Translations under genes and position numbers: made by a program
Notes under the pieces: generated by a model
Told to the model about the DNA's origin: nothing
The model's database searches: none
The model's input: the letters and a program-made list of their open reading frames with translations, nothing else
Part shown: positions 11,246 through 22,773 of the stretch, in pieces
How positions within the stretch are numbered: position 1 is the stretch's first letter
Layout: the number at the start of each line of letters is the position of its first letter
Assembly (NCBI GenBank): GCA_003194525.1
Contig: NBIV01000144.1
Location: forward strand, 1-64,000
Direction: 5' to 3'
Source of the DNA: Gracilariopsis chorda
Taxonomy: Eukaryota > Rhodophyta > Florideophyceae > Gracilariales > Gracilariaceae
DNA: 64,000 bases

Positions 11246-11718
11246 TCTCAACACCCCCACTCTTAATGATTTACACATGTATGAGGGGGGTGTTGTTGAC
11301 TGACGAGAGGCGTTGCGCCAATAAACCGCCCTGCATGCCCCTCTACGCGCTTGCAAAAAGCCCATTTGGCGCAACGCCTCCCTACCATTTAAAAACTTCA
11401 GCAGCAGCAGCAGCAGCAAAGCTTGCTGCTTACTGGCTGGCACTCCCATAATGACTGCAGTGCCATCCAGTTACACAAAGCAACGTGTCGCGCTTTCTCA
11501 TCATTGGCTAGCACTGCAGTCAATTTAGGCACCTAAACACAAATCCCTACGGCTTCACATACTCTAGGCGCCGCGGGGCCCCGTGGTTCTACGAGCGCTA
11601 TTGCGAGCGCAAGCGAGCAAAGTGCTCGGAGAGCCTCCGAACGCTACGAAATACACAAAGCTACAAAAACAACGCGGCGCACAGCGTCGCCCACGGCCGA
11701 AGGCCGTTTCCACTTGTT
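11246..11718 (-). repeat. hairpin-cassette repeat, unit 4 (inverted)
   Basis: The unit is in reverse orientation. Read on the minus strand it runs from AAGTGGAAACGGCCTTCGGCC to GTGGGGGTGTTGAGA and matches units 1 and 2 throughout. The junction with unit 3 is a near-perfect palindrome centred between 11245 and 11246, with at least 75-nt arms. Confidence 0.85.
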
Positions 11719-11858
11719 AATGATGATAGAGATAGTATATCAGGAAGAAAACGATTAATTTCTTTCTATCTACCTACTGTAAATCTACAACTGTATATGT
11801 GCGCTGTCATAGGGGTCACGGCCATGGTTAACACCGGACTTGTGGCCGAGTGGTTTTG

Positions 11859-13261
11859 TTATGACACTGCTGCCCGAGTCGCTTCGCCAGCCGCCTGTGC
11901 ACCCTCCGCCGCAAGCACAGCCGCGTCCAGCACACCCCCAAGCCCCATCCGCATCACCCCACGAGCAAGGAACGCCACCAAGAACGAAGGCGATAGTCGA
12001 CCAGCAAGCGGGCGCACGGACAAAGGCGTGAGCTCAAGCGATCCTTGCTCATCCGAGTATGATACCGCACTCCAATTCACGGACAGCCGTAGCCGCGACA
12101 CGGGCAGCACCGCCTTGATACACCCACCGCGCTCGGCGCACACCTCTGCATAACACTGTAATCGGCACAACCCGTTGCGTCTGCACGCCCGCAGCAGATG
12201 ACCTGCTGTTCCACACGGTAGCGATGCGCCGCGGATGCACAGTACTTGCGTCGCCCTGTAGTTCTGTAGCACCCCGCTGCTGTGCCCATTCGCGATCAAC
12301 CAAGATGTCTCCACACAGGGCGGTTCATCGCCGTCTTCGCCACTTGGTGCTCTCGACGGCGCAGCTGTCGCTGGCACTGTCGCTGACGCTGTCGCTGTCG
12401 CTGACGCTGTCACTATCGCTGGCGCAGGCGCTGACGTCGTTTCGGTCGAAGGTCGCGGTGTAGCTCTCGTTTCAGCATCCTTGCAGCGGCAGTTTTCCAG
12501 AAGTATTGTGCCATTCATGATCGTATTTCGTTCGCAGACTGGAACTCGCTACACCGGGAAACAAACAAACTTATTGTCAGTATGGAAGCAATGGAACGCA
12601 GCAGCGCTACAAGTAGTAATGTACAACATACGCCGTCACAACATCTGCAGGTGCAATCTATCCACCACTTAGTAGCGCTGCTTACTGCACCATCTAAGTG
12701 AGCAGATACGCCTTTCCTGCAATCACGTGTCTTACAATCAGAGTCCGCACCGGTCATATAAGACTCACCACACCACTTCAAACACGCGTCGCGGGCCTCT
12801 CTCTCCGCGTCTTCGACGCACGAAGAGCACGATTGCGATCGAATCGACACCTCGGGATACATATGGAGAACGCACGTTTCCGTACCCGGGCAGTCCGACG
12901 AATCTCCACACCTGTCGCAGCGGCGCAAAGCCATTTCCAAAACGGTGATATTCCGGCACGTGCCATGAAGGTCATCGTTCGTACTTATGCAGCGACAGTC
13001 ATTAGGGCAACGAGTGTCTTCAGCGGTGCAACGCAACCTGGTCTCTGGAGAGTCAAATCCAGTTTCTTCGTCGTCAGACTCGGCTGAGACGCGCCCGGAT
13101 GTGGGGCGGATACGAGATTTGCGTGGCGAAAGAAAGCGGCCCCCGCGACCTTTTGCGGTCGCAGAAGGGAGCCCGACAAGCAGAAGGATGATTAGCGCTA
13201 TGGTAACGCTTTTTCGAGCTCGAGCGAGCAGTCTGTGTGACATTTTGGTAAGCCTGAGCAT
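11859..13261 (-). CDS. secreted cysteine-rich protein, copy A (two exons)
   Basis: I infer exon 1 at 12632-13261 and exon 2 at 11859-12548, minus strand, giving 439 residues. The 83-bp intron starts GTATGT and ends GGTGTAG. The same position and donor are found in copy B, and both sides stay in frame (phase 0). The N-terminus has a basic start and a hydrophobic core ('IALIILLLVGLPSATA'), a likely signal peptide. Then follow about 20 cysteines in exon 1 with CxxC pairs ('RCDRCGDSSDC', 'SCSSC', 'CTCRCC'). Exon 2 adds a Ser/Thr/Ala-rich linker and a second Cys cluster, then a moderately hydrophobic tail. I do not recognise the family. A secreted or wall-associated protein fits. A TGTGACGGC/GTATGT exon end supports the donor. 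Confidence 0.75.
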
Positions 13262-14027
13262 TCCGATATCTGAGAGTTGTAGTTGCCGGTCTTGTTAGCT
13301 GTTGTCCAAGGCTGTTTTGAATTTGCCATGATGGTGGCAGGGACTCGGTCACCGTCCGGGAACGGCAGAGGGTCTGCTATCGTTGCGCTGCCCGCTTACT
13401 CAGAATTTGCAGTGTGGCCCTCCTCGACCTTGCTTCGCATCATGCTCAAGAGGATCTCACTCTGGCGCTGCTGTTGACTTCAGGGGCAGAGGAAATATAC
13501 ACATGTTAGAGAGTGCAGAACGAGCAGCCAGTCAGAGGCGAAGGTGGTATCCTTTTGCCCCTTAGCACAAGGGTATACCGTTCGTAACCTTATGCCTTGT
13601 TAACCTTTCATGAGTGGACTAGTTCTACTTGCCCATGGTGTAACAGGTATGACGGAAGCCGTCTAGCTAGTGTCGGAAGTAATACCCTTGGCGCACGGAT
13701 CAGCTTTACTTGTTCAGCTACTCGACCACATTCTTTAGTTTACACTTGGCGCAGCCTTATTGCGCCACGATTGCAAACAATCCGCAACGATCACTTTGGG
13801 ACATGCCCACGTCCCTCTTCCCGTGTCTCATTGATGAACCGCCCCCACCGTTGCTGCAGCCACAGAAAGTGTCACTCGCATCGGGCGCTGCGATTCAGCG
13901 TTCCATACGACCAACTCCATTTTTTTAGTGGCTTTGTTTGAGCACCACCTCCAAAGAGAAGCTGAAAGTACTCTCGTCAATTATTATTATACAGAACGAT
14001 GCATTCTACAGGCCCCTGGTAGCATTG
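13262..14027. other. spacer between the two cysteine-rich genes, upstream region of copy A
   Basis: No further gene is seen. A short motif GAATTTGCAGTGTG about 145 bases upstream of the copy A start is also found upstream of copy B (about 15610-15624). The duplication therefore included promoter sequence. Confidence 0.45.
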
Positions 14028-15464
14028 TTAATGCTCCATAGCTGCCCAAGTCGCTTCCCAAGCACCATGTGCACCGTCTGCCGCAACAACCGCCGCATCC
14101 AACACGCCCCCAAATCCCATCCGTATCATCCCATGTGCAAGGAAGGCAATCAAGAACGAAGGCGATAGTCGACTAGCAAACGGGCGCACGGACAAAGGCG
14201 TGAGCGCAAGCGATCCTTGCTCATCCGAGTATGATACCGCACTCCAATTCACGGACAGCCGTAGCCGCGACACGGGCAGCACCGCCTTAATACACCCACC
14301 GCGCTCGGCGCAAACCTCTGCATAACACCGTAATCGGCACAACCCGTTGCGTCTGCACGCCCGCAGCAGATGACCTGCTGTTCCACACGGTAGCGATGCG
14401 CCGCGGATGCACAGTACTTGCGTCGCCCTGTAGTTCTGTAGCACCCCGCTGCTGTGCCCATTCGCGATCAACCAAGATGTCTCCACACAGGGCAGTTCAT
14501 CGCCGTCTTCGGTATTTGATTCAATCAAGGTGTTAGCTGGCGCCGTCGGGGTCACTTTCATAGGCGAAGGTCTCGGTGAAGGTGTTGGTTGACGAACTGG
14601 GCAGTGGCATTTGTGGACCTCTAAGACGCCACTTTGGACAATTCTTGGTTCACAAACTGGATAACGCTAAAGGGTAAAGTATATTGTCAGAACGGTAGCA
14701 ATGGGATCATGTACGTCATAGAAAGCATTCGTGTAACATACCTCACCGCAGCACCTGCAGGTACATAGCCTTCTGTAAGTCGTATAAGTGTGATTCGGGG
14801 GTTCCTCGGCGGAAACTGTACCAAGTAAGCAAGCAACCATTTCGCATCGGGATCCTGGACCCGGCGTATCCGACTCATAGCAGAAAGTCAGACAGTCGGT
14901 GAAGGCCTCGGCCATCGCCTCCTCGAAGCACGAAGAGCAGAACTGGCCGCGCAACGGCAATCCAGTGTTGGTAAAACTGCGGCATTCTTGCCTTGACGGG
15001 CAATCTGACGAAATGTTGCAACTGGCGCATTCGCGTAGCGCAGCGCGCAATATGTCTACGTTGCGACATATATTGTCCACTGGCGTGCAGTCACATCCGG
15101 TAGGGCAACGTTTTCGAGCGTCGCAACTCAACCCCTTTTCCGGGACCGTGTGGTTGCTTTTACCTTCGTATATGGACGGGAGATGTTGGTAATCAGGGCT
15201 GCGGATTGGCCGGTGAGCTGGCTGACGAGGGGGTCGGTGAGTAGGCTGGCGAGGGGGTCGGTGAGTAGGCTGGCGAGGGGGTCGGTGAATAGGCCGACGA
15301 GACGGTCGGAGGTCAGACTTGCGTCGAACACTCGTTTCCGCGCGGCCGCTGCGACTAAAAGCCACAGAAGTAAGCCTGAAGATGAGAAGAACAGTTAACG
15401 CCATTGCTGCACCCGTTCGAGCGCGGGAGCGCAGTCCGTTGGATGGTTGATTTAGTGTAGACAT
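14028..15464 (-). CDS. secreted cysteine-rich protein, copy B (two exons)
   Basis: Exon 1 is 14742-15464 and exon 2 is 14028-14666 on the minus strand, giving 453 residues. The 75-bp intron starts GTATGT after GGTGAG and ends CCCTTTAG. The ATG at 15464 precedes a basic region and hydrophobic stretch ('AMALTVLLIFRLTSVAFS'), a probable signal peptide. A proline-rich repeat (three to four copies of 'PTHRPPRQ') is present only in this copy. The cysteine array of exon 1 matches copy A in spacing ('CASCNISSDC', 'FCSSC', 'CTCRCC') but little else is conserved. In contrast the second exon is almost identical to that of copy A. Function unknown. Confidence 0.75.
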
Positions 15465-17040
15465 TCAAAGTCTTGAGTGATGAAAGGGATTAGGTGAATT
15501 GCTCGCTGTTGTGAACGTTTTGCCGGCTTGTCATTTTGCATATGTACACTCGGTACCTGCCCGGCGAGAGCGGCGAACTCACTATCGACGCGCTACGCTT
15601 CATGCTTACGCGGAATTTGCAGTGTGATGATGAGGATCACAAATTGATCGCCATGGTTCTTTAACTCAACTCACCAAACAAACACGTGATCACAAATTGG
15701 ACTCATAGGCCAGCGGTTTTGGCCATGTGATCAATGTGCTCCTATCAGTACTAGAAGGGTTTTTTTTTTGTTGTTCAAATGATGCATCTTTCGCATTTCT
15801 GATGTGCAAGAGAAAGAGACCAATCTTGACCGCTGTGTTGCAGTGCTCCGCAGTGCACCCTCTGCAAAGCCAACGCAGGTCTCTTTGCCAGCTCGTGTTC
15901 GCATAAAAGGAAAGCTTGTGGCGATCGGACTGTGGGCACATGTTCCAGACACCATTCCCGCCGGATTCTTGTGCACATTGTATCAGAAAGGACAATCTCA
16001 TGCCATGGGAATGCAGGCTTTTTTTTCAGAAACTGATCTGGGCTGTGATTCTTCTCGATGATTATCAAGTACCCTTGGGTACCAACGGTACACCCAGAGT
16101 ATACTCGCGTCTTGTTGGGAAAAGAAAAATGGGCGCGTAAGGTTAACCCTTACTCATGACATCATACAGGAGCAAGTTCTCTGCGGAGGCGTTCATGCTC
16201 CTATCGAAACTGCTATTCATGCACGTTGTCTCTCGACGCTTAGAGTGTCTGAATCAAGTATTAGTGATTATTTCCATGACGAACAGATGGAACAAACCCA
16301 CCCATCGTTGATTTCTTGACCTTTTGACGGCCTTTTCCAGTAAGATAAATCACACATGCACAGCCCAACGCGGACGGATTGTTTTATCGCTAACTCTTCC
16401 GTTCAGCAGTAACACTTTAGTAAAAGTGAACCTTAGAAAGAGAGACAAAGGTGAACATCAATAACTGGTCTAGTAACAAAACAAAAAGACGATCGCCCAA
16501 CGTTAAAATGGCTAGGGTTAGACCGCTATCCTTATACTCAGTGGTAAAGAGGTAATCTCACATCATCAGTCCGTCTCGTTTAACCATGTACAATTGCAAC
16601 GAGCCTCCATTTCACTCGGACAAAACTGCTCAAGAAATCATCTTCCTGGTTCGCGTGAGAGAAGGGGAGGGTCGTTCAGAGATATATAATTAGGCAGTGG
16701 CCAAAGAAGTTTCTTGGTTTCCTGCGGAAGGAGAAGTATTTCTAGAACGATACTTCTACCCATAATGCACCAATTAAGCATTGAGGCATAACAAACAACA
16801 ACGACAACAAAACTGCATGGCCTTGCATTTCTCGAATTTCTCTTTACTAACAAGATAGCCAGGGGATAAGGTCAACTGTAAGAGACAATGTTGAGCGGTG
16901 TGCATGGATATGGGCGCGTCATTTCCCGTGAAAGCCATCGTAAAATGGAACTTTCTAACCGTGGTACCCAACGGTGATCATTATGCCCGTTATTAACCGA
17001 TTATTACACGAGCTCACCTGCAATACTTAGATGCTCTCTC
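15465..17040. other. intergenic, no gene supported
   Basis: Short open frames on both strands around 15700-16070 have some cysteines but no ATG-to-stop structure, family motif or splice support. The rest is unremarkable AT-richer sequence. Confidence 0.4.
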
Positions 17041-17335
17041 AGAACGAAATGGATTATACATTCGGGTCTCCCCGTAGAAGTTTTGCATTATTCTACTACG
17101 TCTTGGAATACCAGTTGGTGAGCGTAACACGGCTGCTGCAGGGTGGGAGCACGCAACAGCTATCAACAATATTTTGAGTCGGAAGTTAAGAATGGTGTAA
17201 CGGGGTAGAGAGAACTTGTCATTCACGAGGAGTAGCTAGCGGTTAACCTTAGTTGAGAGATTGAGAAGGAATTATGATAAGTTCTACCACAGCGTCGCAA
17301 TTAGAAAATGTGCGCCCATAAAGAACAACAACAAC
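17041..17335 (+). repeat. dispersed repeat R1, left arm
   Basis: This segment is the reverse complement of 19935-20240 with scattered differences. Shared blocks include AATTATGATAAGTTCTACCA, CACCAACTGGTATTC-like and TGCGCCCATAAAGAA. No coding sequence is evident in it. Confidence 0.8.
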
Positions 17336-17651
17336 AGATGCTCTCCGGTATTTCTACTATGTTAGTGCAATAGTGGATTAAGGCACTGATTCCGACAGTT
17401 CTGTTTCGCCACCCAGTAGGTGAATGTTTGCTTCCGTCGTGCCCTTTTGTGGAGATTGATACTCTCCCCTATGTAATGGTTTTTGTTATTCATACTGATC
17501 GCCAGAGAGGCTGAATTACGACACCTAGATTGGGCTCCGTGAGAGTCCTTCTCTGACACGAAGGTCAAGTCCTCAGAAACAGGATTAATCGCTGATCCAT
17601 TTTGCCTCGTTTGACTGGAGGTTACCGCACCCAACAGGCGAAACAGTTACT
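17336..17651. other. intergenic, nothing recognised
   Basis: There is no credible open frame or structured repeat. Confidence 0.4.
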
Positions 17652-17885
17652 GGTGAGTCCCGCTCAGGGCACATGCAGTTCCGCCCGTCGAGTTGTGCCG
17701 ACCTTCCGAAAAGGCTACAAAAGACTATGAATTTACACCGGATGAGGAAGCCAAACGGAGATGCGATTGGGTATGTTAGGGGAATTGAACGGTCGAATAG
17801 ATGATTAGCTTTCTACTTCTGGAAAGTTAATACCGCTGCCTCGTAATTAGAGGCACGTTCCCGTAAACACACACACACGTAAGGG
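17652..17885 (+). repeat. dispersed repeat R2, left arm
   Basis: This is the reverse complement of 23625-23855 at roughly 80 percent by eye. It includes a long identical block around GTCCCGCTCAGGGCACATGC and CCGACCTTCCGAAAAGGCT. An adjacent AC dinucleotide tract (about 17868-17880) is shared. Confidence 0.78.
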
Positions 17886-19924
17886 TAGGGCTTCGCTAGA
17901 TGGTCTACGCGGTGATCTTTCATTGCAGTCCTTACCAAGCGCAAATCTTAGCATCGCAGTTCCAAATGGACCAAGACGGCTTTGAAGGTTACTTTCTATT
18001 GTATCCCATGAGATTCTGCTCGGACGCGATTCTATCCTGTTGGTTGAAGACTTTGAGCTAACCTTATCACTTACCTTATCACTTACCTTGACAGCAAGCT
18101 TCCAAGGTATGCCATATACCGCTTCTGGTTCATTTCCATGTCAATCAGTATGAGCCACGAGAGCTATGCTCGGAAAACTTTGTTTAGTATTCGTCGTGGG
18201 AAAACTGCTAGGGCTAGCCGCTACCGTTTTGCGCATGCTTCCCATCGCAGAACTATTCCAACGGGCGAGCAATTTCTGGATGAGAGGCTGAGAATTATGG
18301 GTTCCTTCGCAGGACAGTATGCCAGCACGTGCACGAAAAACTGCTATTGATGTCTGGCAGTCATGCGGTTAACTGGCGTGGGGTTCGACTCTTGAAATGA
18401 GTAGCTATCGAAAACTTGGTCAACCACGGATACCACCTCTGGCTGGGGCCTTATCTAACGTACTCGGTTTATCTCATCCCGTGACATGGTTTTCAACAGC
18501 TGGCTTGAATTCGAGATGGTCTCGAGTAGCAAGGTGGACTTTGTACAATCGATAGGTTCGATATCGGAAAAACCAACGGTATCGCTCTCAGGTGTCGTTG
18601 TAACTCAGAAAATCATTCCACCAAAGGCAGAGTGTAGGGAGTGGCACCGTCAGCACCACGGGCACTGATTCTTTAGAAATACTTCGATGTACGTCCTGAG
18701 GAGTGTTTAAAGCTAGTGCAAATTGTATTCTCCCCTCTCCATTTCGTGGAATCGGTAGTATTCGCACAACAGGTTTTTTCCCCACTCTTTCTCCTCTTAC
18801 TTGCATGTTTCCCATTCTCATCGTTTAGGAGCAATCTAATGAGAAAGAACAGCCTCTCGTTAGAAAGCACAGGAAGTTGTTCGTCTATTGTAGTAATCTT
18901 TTTCTATTACAGCATGGAAGCTCTTCCGCATCCCCTTCTTGTCCGTCGGTTGTAATCCCGGATGGACAGCTCTGGAATGATGAAGTATGATTCGATACGC
19001 AAGGTCGTGAGTTGCATAGCGTAGAATCGCGGGCTCCAACAGCGGAGAGGCCAGGAACCAAAGGAAAGAATTGTCACAGTGTTTATGCTTTTGGGAGGCT
19101 CTCCATTCCCATTACGTTCGGCCATCGCCTGCTTTCTAGTACTATAAGATACCCTCATAGAGGACTCATTCAAAGCGTCATGTAAGATATCGAGTGGTTA
19201 GACATTCAAATTGTGTCACAACATTATCGTTAGTGACCCCAAACAAGCCGGGTGGTGCGTTATCCACATTGCATTGAACATCCTCGCAAGAACCGTAGAA
19301 AAGTCACGATAAAAACACGTAGTGCACGATGCATCATGCATGATGGCGACGTCTTCTATGGTTAATATGTATACAAGATATGGGCTTGCTCTCAGTTCCA
19401 AATTGGACACACTATTTCGGTACTAAAAAGCGCCAGTGGAAGATATTCTCTTCACTTTTCGCGAGCTGAGTTCTCCTAAGGAATCCCAATATAGTGGGTT
19501 ATTTGGATACTCTTGACTCAATGTAGAGTTCAATGAACTCAGTTCATACCCACTACTGTTATTTGTGCATGAAATCTTCTCACATTTCTCGCTCTCAAGC
19601 TTCCAAATGAGACACGTTATAGCAGAGTATACATACTTTTCACCGCTGATGGAACGATATGCCTGGACTCGATAACAAATCGCAAGAGCGTACCAGACAT
19701 CCGAAACAGATATAGACCAACAAACAAGAGTTGTTCGGCGGCAACGCCAGGAGATGATCTAAAACTGTACCTGTAACATGTATTTCCTCATACGATGTAG
19801 TTCTCCTTTGATTCAGAGAACTCTCCAAAAGAACATGTCGATGACCGTTCATGCACCCAGAAGGCTGGCGTAGGCGTCGGAACGGTCTTAAACAATATAA
19901 TACGAACAAGAACCTACTTCCTTT
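17886..19924. other. intergenic, no gene supported
   Basis: Open frames here are short, lack family motifs and have no consistent start. A short ATG frame at 18138-18350 is the only one with a start codon. It shows no recognisable domain. Confidence 0.4.
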
Positions 19925-19954
19925 CTTCTTCTTCTTCTTCTTCTTCTTCTTCTT
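19925..19954 (+). repeat. (CTT)n microsatellite
   Basis: About ten uninterrupted CTT units. It lies at the boundary of repeat R1's right arm. The left arm has a short CAA repeat at the matching place. Confidence 0.9.
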
Positions 19955-20240
19955 TATGGGCGCAGATTGTCTAATTGCGACGCTGTGGTAGAACTTATCA
20001 TAATTCCTTCTCAATCTCTCAACAACTAAGGTTAACCGCTAGCTACACGTCTCGAATGACAAGTTCTCTCTACCCCGTTACACCAGTCTTAACTCCCGAC
20101 TCAAAATATTGTTGATGGCTGTTGCTTGCTCCCACCCTGCAGCAGCCGTGGTACGCTCACCAACTGGTATTCAAAGACGTAGTAGAATGGTACACAACTT
20201 ATGCAGGGAGACCCGAATGTATAATCCATTTCGTCCTGGC
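19935..20240 (-). repeat. dispersed repeat R1, right arm
   Basis: Inverted partner of 17041-17335. The pair brackets about 2.6 kb. It contains no gene. Confidence 0.8.
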
Positions 20241-21808
20241 ACGTTTCGCCTCTTCCAGACTTTGCTTTGCTAATCCTTCCTCAACTCGAGAGAACGCCAG
20301 GTAAGGGGTACACCACGACAAGGCGGATTCTATGTACCACGTTCGCGCCACCCAGAAGATCTGGTGACATCTTACCCTCCCTTTTCTCTTTACTCTTGGC
20401 GATAAAGGGCGGTAAGATCAGGTTGGGACCCGTGCGTGCTGTAGATCTCAGCGTAAGTCCAGAAAAACCCTTTAAACCCATTCAGATCCTTGTACAGGCG
20501 GTGTTGTCGCTTCCTAAAATCCCTGGTCTCCGTTGGAGACCCACCGCGATCCCGCCAGAGTTTCCGTGGGAATCTCCATGATCCTTCTGGGAAAAGTTAG
20601 GGAAAGATTGGTAAGATCCGCAGTGCTGCACGTGCCTCGTCCCTTCTGTTTCGCACAGATAAGCGGGGGTCTTTTTCCGACGCTACCGCCCAGGTCTCTA
20701 CTTCTCAAGTGGCCACAGATACCTCTTCAAGAGGGAAGTCCAAGTTCTGACACAGCGCTTCAGCGCGAGCAGCTGATATATTACGGACACTGCCTGTCAT
20801 TAACGATGATCCTGGTTGAGGCTTCAAAACCTATTGCCCGTATTTCATATAATTTTATTAGCAATACTTTTGAGTCAGTACTGGTCCAACGTCGCGTGCA
20901 GTCCATATTGTGGTGTGCCGGTCTTATTCAGAGGGCCGTTCTAAACTGGTGTTCTGGAACGTACCAGATTCGGGCGAAACGAAATGGGTTCGTAACTCGG
21001 GCTACAGTGGAAAACCGTTTCCTCGAAGTACACGTACTGGCCACGGTGAGTAAGAATCGTAGCCATTGGAATGTGCGCTTCATAGTGTCACGGCATCTTC
21101 GTGATGACCCATGATGATTTCGTATACAAACTTATATCGCTCTGGAAGGAGTCTCAACCATCGGTGATACCGTAAGTGGGATTGCGCGTGTGGGATTGCG
21201 CGTATGGGCTTCTCTCAAGGTTCCTCTATGGTTGAAGTGCTCTGTTCGATCTGTCTTAAAGAAACTGATTCGAAAGACATCAACGTGTTCCAAGTACCAT
21301 TCCGATACAAGGGTAGACTTTTAACCCTGCCCTCCCACTAGCATCAGCTTCTCCTTTGCCAAACAGCCAAACGACATCTGTCAGGGCAGTTCCAACTGCA
21401 AGTTCCGCCTTCCAACCTGAGTGCGTGCCAAGGATTTCTTCCTTCTGAGGTTTCCCTGTGTGGAATGCTCTCAGGTGGTTCCGTGTACACGCACAGCCTG
21501 CCCCCATGAAATCATGAGACTGGTGAAGTATCGGCAGGTCAGATGTGAGGGCAAAATCAAGAGCGTTTTGCGCCCAATGCCACAACATAAATTGTCGACT
21601 TGTAGATGCGGAGGTGCGCTAGGATATCGGGCCATACCCGTGATGCGTTCTTGAGATGAATCGTGGACTAATCGTTTATTCATTTCGCTCCAGCGGGAGT
21701 ACGATAGTAAGGTCCTACGCATAACGTGTGAGAATCACCGTCCATGCTATTGATCACGGATGCTTATCCTTCTGACCTGCGGACGACGCGTCCATATCTC
21801 TAGGACCT
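20241..21808. other. intergenic downstream of the cyclophilin gene
   Basis: A 193-codon plus-strand open frame (20533-21114) has an ATG but no recognisable domain. It is mirrored by antisense frames, so I do not call it. Short inverted repeats such as GGTCTCC...GGAGACC near 20522 are present. Confidence 0.35.
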
Positions 21809-22773
21809 TCACAGATTAACCTCGTACGGCGTGTCGACATCAATAGACCCGCAATCCACCACGACGACAGCCTTCTTCGGACGATCGCTGCGGCTGGTCT
21901 GCACATTTTCCAATCTCTCCAACACGTTGTGGCCTTCAGATAGTTTACCGAAGACGACGTGCCTGCCATCCAGCCACGGCGCCTCCTTGAACAAAACGAA
22001 GAACTGGGCGCCATTAGTGTTAGGACCAGCGTTGGCCATGGATAGAAGTCCGCGGGACGTATGCTATGGTACAAACACGGATGCAACGTGACAGTGCACA
22101 GGAGTTAGAAACATTGAGAACGAACGCTATGGTCAGCGATGAGGGTGTAGCTCACGTACCCTTAACTTGAAGTTTTCGTCATCGAACTTGGCGCCATAGA
22201 TTGACTTTCCTCCAGTGCCGTCGCTGTTCTCAAAATCTCCTGTCGAATCAGATAATGATAGAGGGTAGGTTAGATGTGGTAAGTGCTGATGTTTTCCGTC
22301 ATAGGCCCGAAAAGCCTCAGACGCATTCGTAACATTCTTATTCATGCCCATTCATCGGTTTCATCCGAAAGCGACAAAGACTTACCTCCTTGGGCCTTGA
22401 TCATCAGAATGAGATTGACGGAGTCGGTGAGTAAGTGAACGCGATGGATCTGGTTGTCAGTGAATAAGTCTAAACAAGTCGCTGAATTGCGCAGCAAGAC
22501 ACGGGATGACGCTGAACTCACCATAAAGCCGGGAATAATGCGATGGAAAATACTGCCCTTGTATCCGAATCCTTTGGTGTGCAAGGCTAGATGCTTAAAG
22601 TTCTCCACCGTCTTGGGAACCGCTTCACCGAAGAGTTCAAAAACCATACGACCTACGGGTTCATCACCGATTTCGACGTCGAAGAAGGCCTTGTCTGTAA
22701 CTTTTTCCGCCACTATGGTGCTACATAAGGTGAATACGCAAGCGTAAAAGAGAAGGGATCGGATCGAATTCAT
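21809..22773 (-). CDS. ER/secretory cyclophilin (peptidyl-prolyl cis-trans isomerase), four exons
   Basis: Catalyses cis-trans isomerisation of Xaa-Pro bonds during folding. The minus-strand exons I infer are 22522-22773, 22386-22395, 22160-22239 and 21809-22063, giving 198 residues. Splice sites are GTGAGT/CAAG, GTAAGT/GACAG and GTACGT/CATAG. The N-terminus ('[16 protein letters not shown]') is a signal peptide. The core is complete: 'FHRIIPGFM', then AQGGDF assembled through a 10-nt exon, '[12 protein letters not shown]', '[15 protein letters not shown]' and the catalytic Trp/His of '[11 protein letters not shown]'. No KDEL-type tail is present, so retention in the ER is uncertain. The family is cyclophilin B-like. 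Flanking genes give no functional hint. Confidence 0.93.

Noticed and set aside
8709-11718. Evenly spaced repeats considered as a CRISPR array
   Set aside because: Units are several hundred bases long with internal hairpins, the context is eukaryotic, and there are no cas genes.
15690-16068. Overlapping cysteine-containing frames upstream of copy B
   Set aside because: Cysteine spacing does not match the family and no signal peptide or splice sites fit.
18370-18400. GGGGTTCGACTC, resembling a tRNA T-arm
   Set aside because: No matching acceptor stem or D-arm upstream.
20533-21114. 193-codon plus-strand open frame
   Set aside because: No recognisable domain and strongly mirrored by antisense frames and short inverted repeats.
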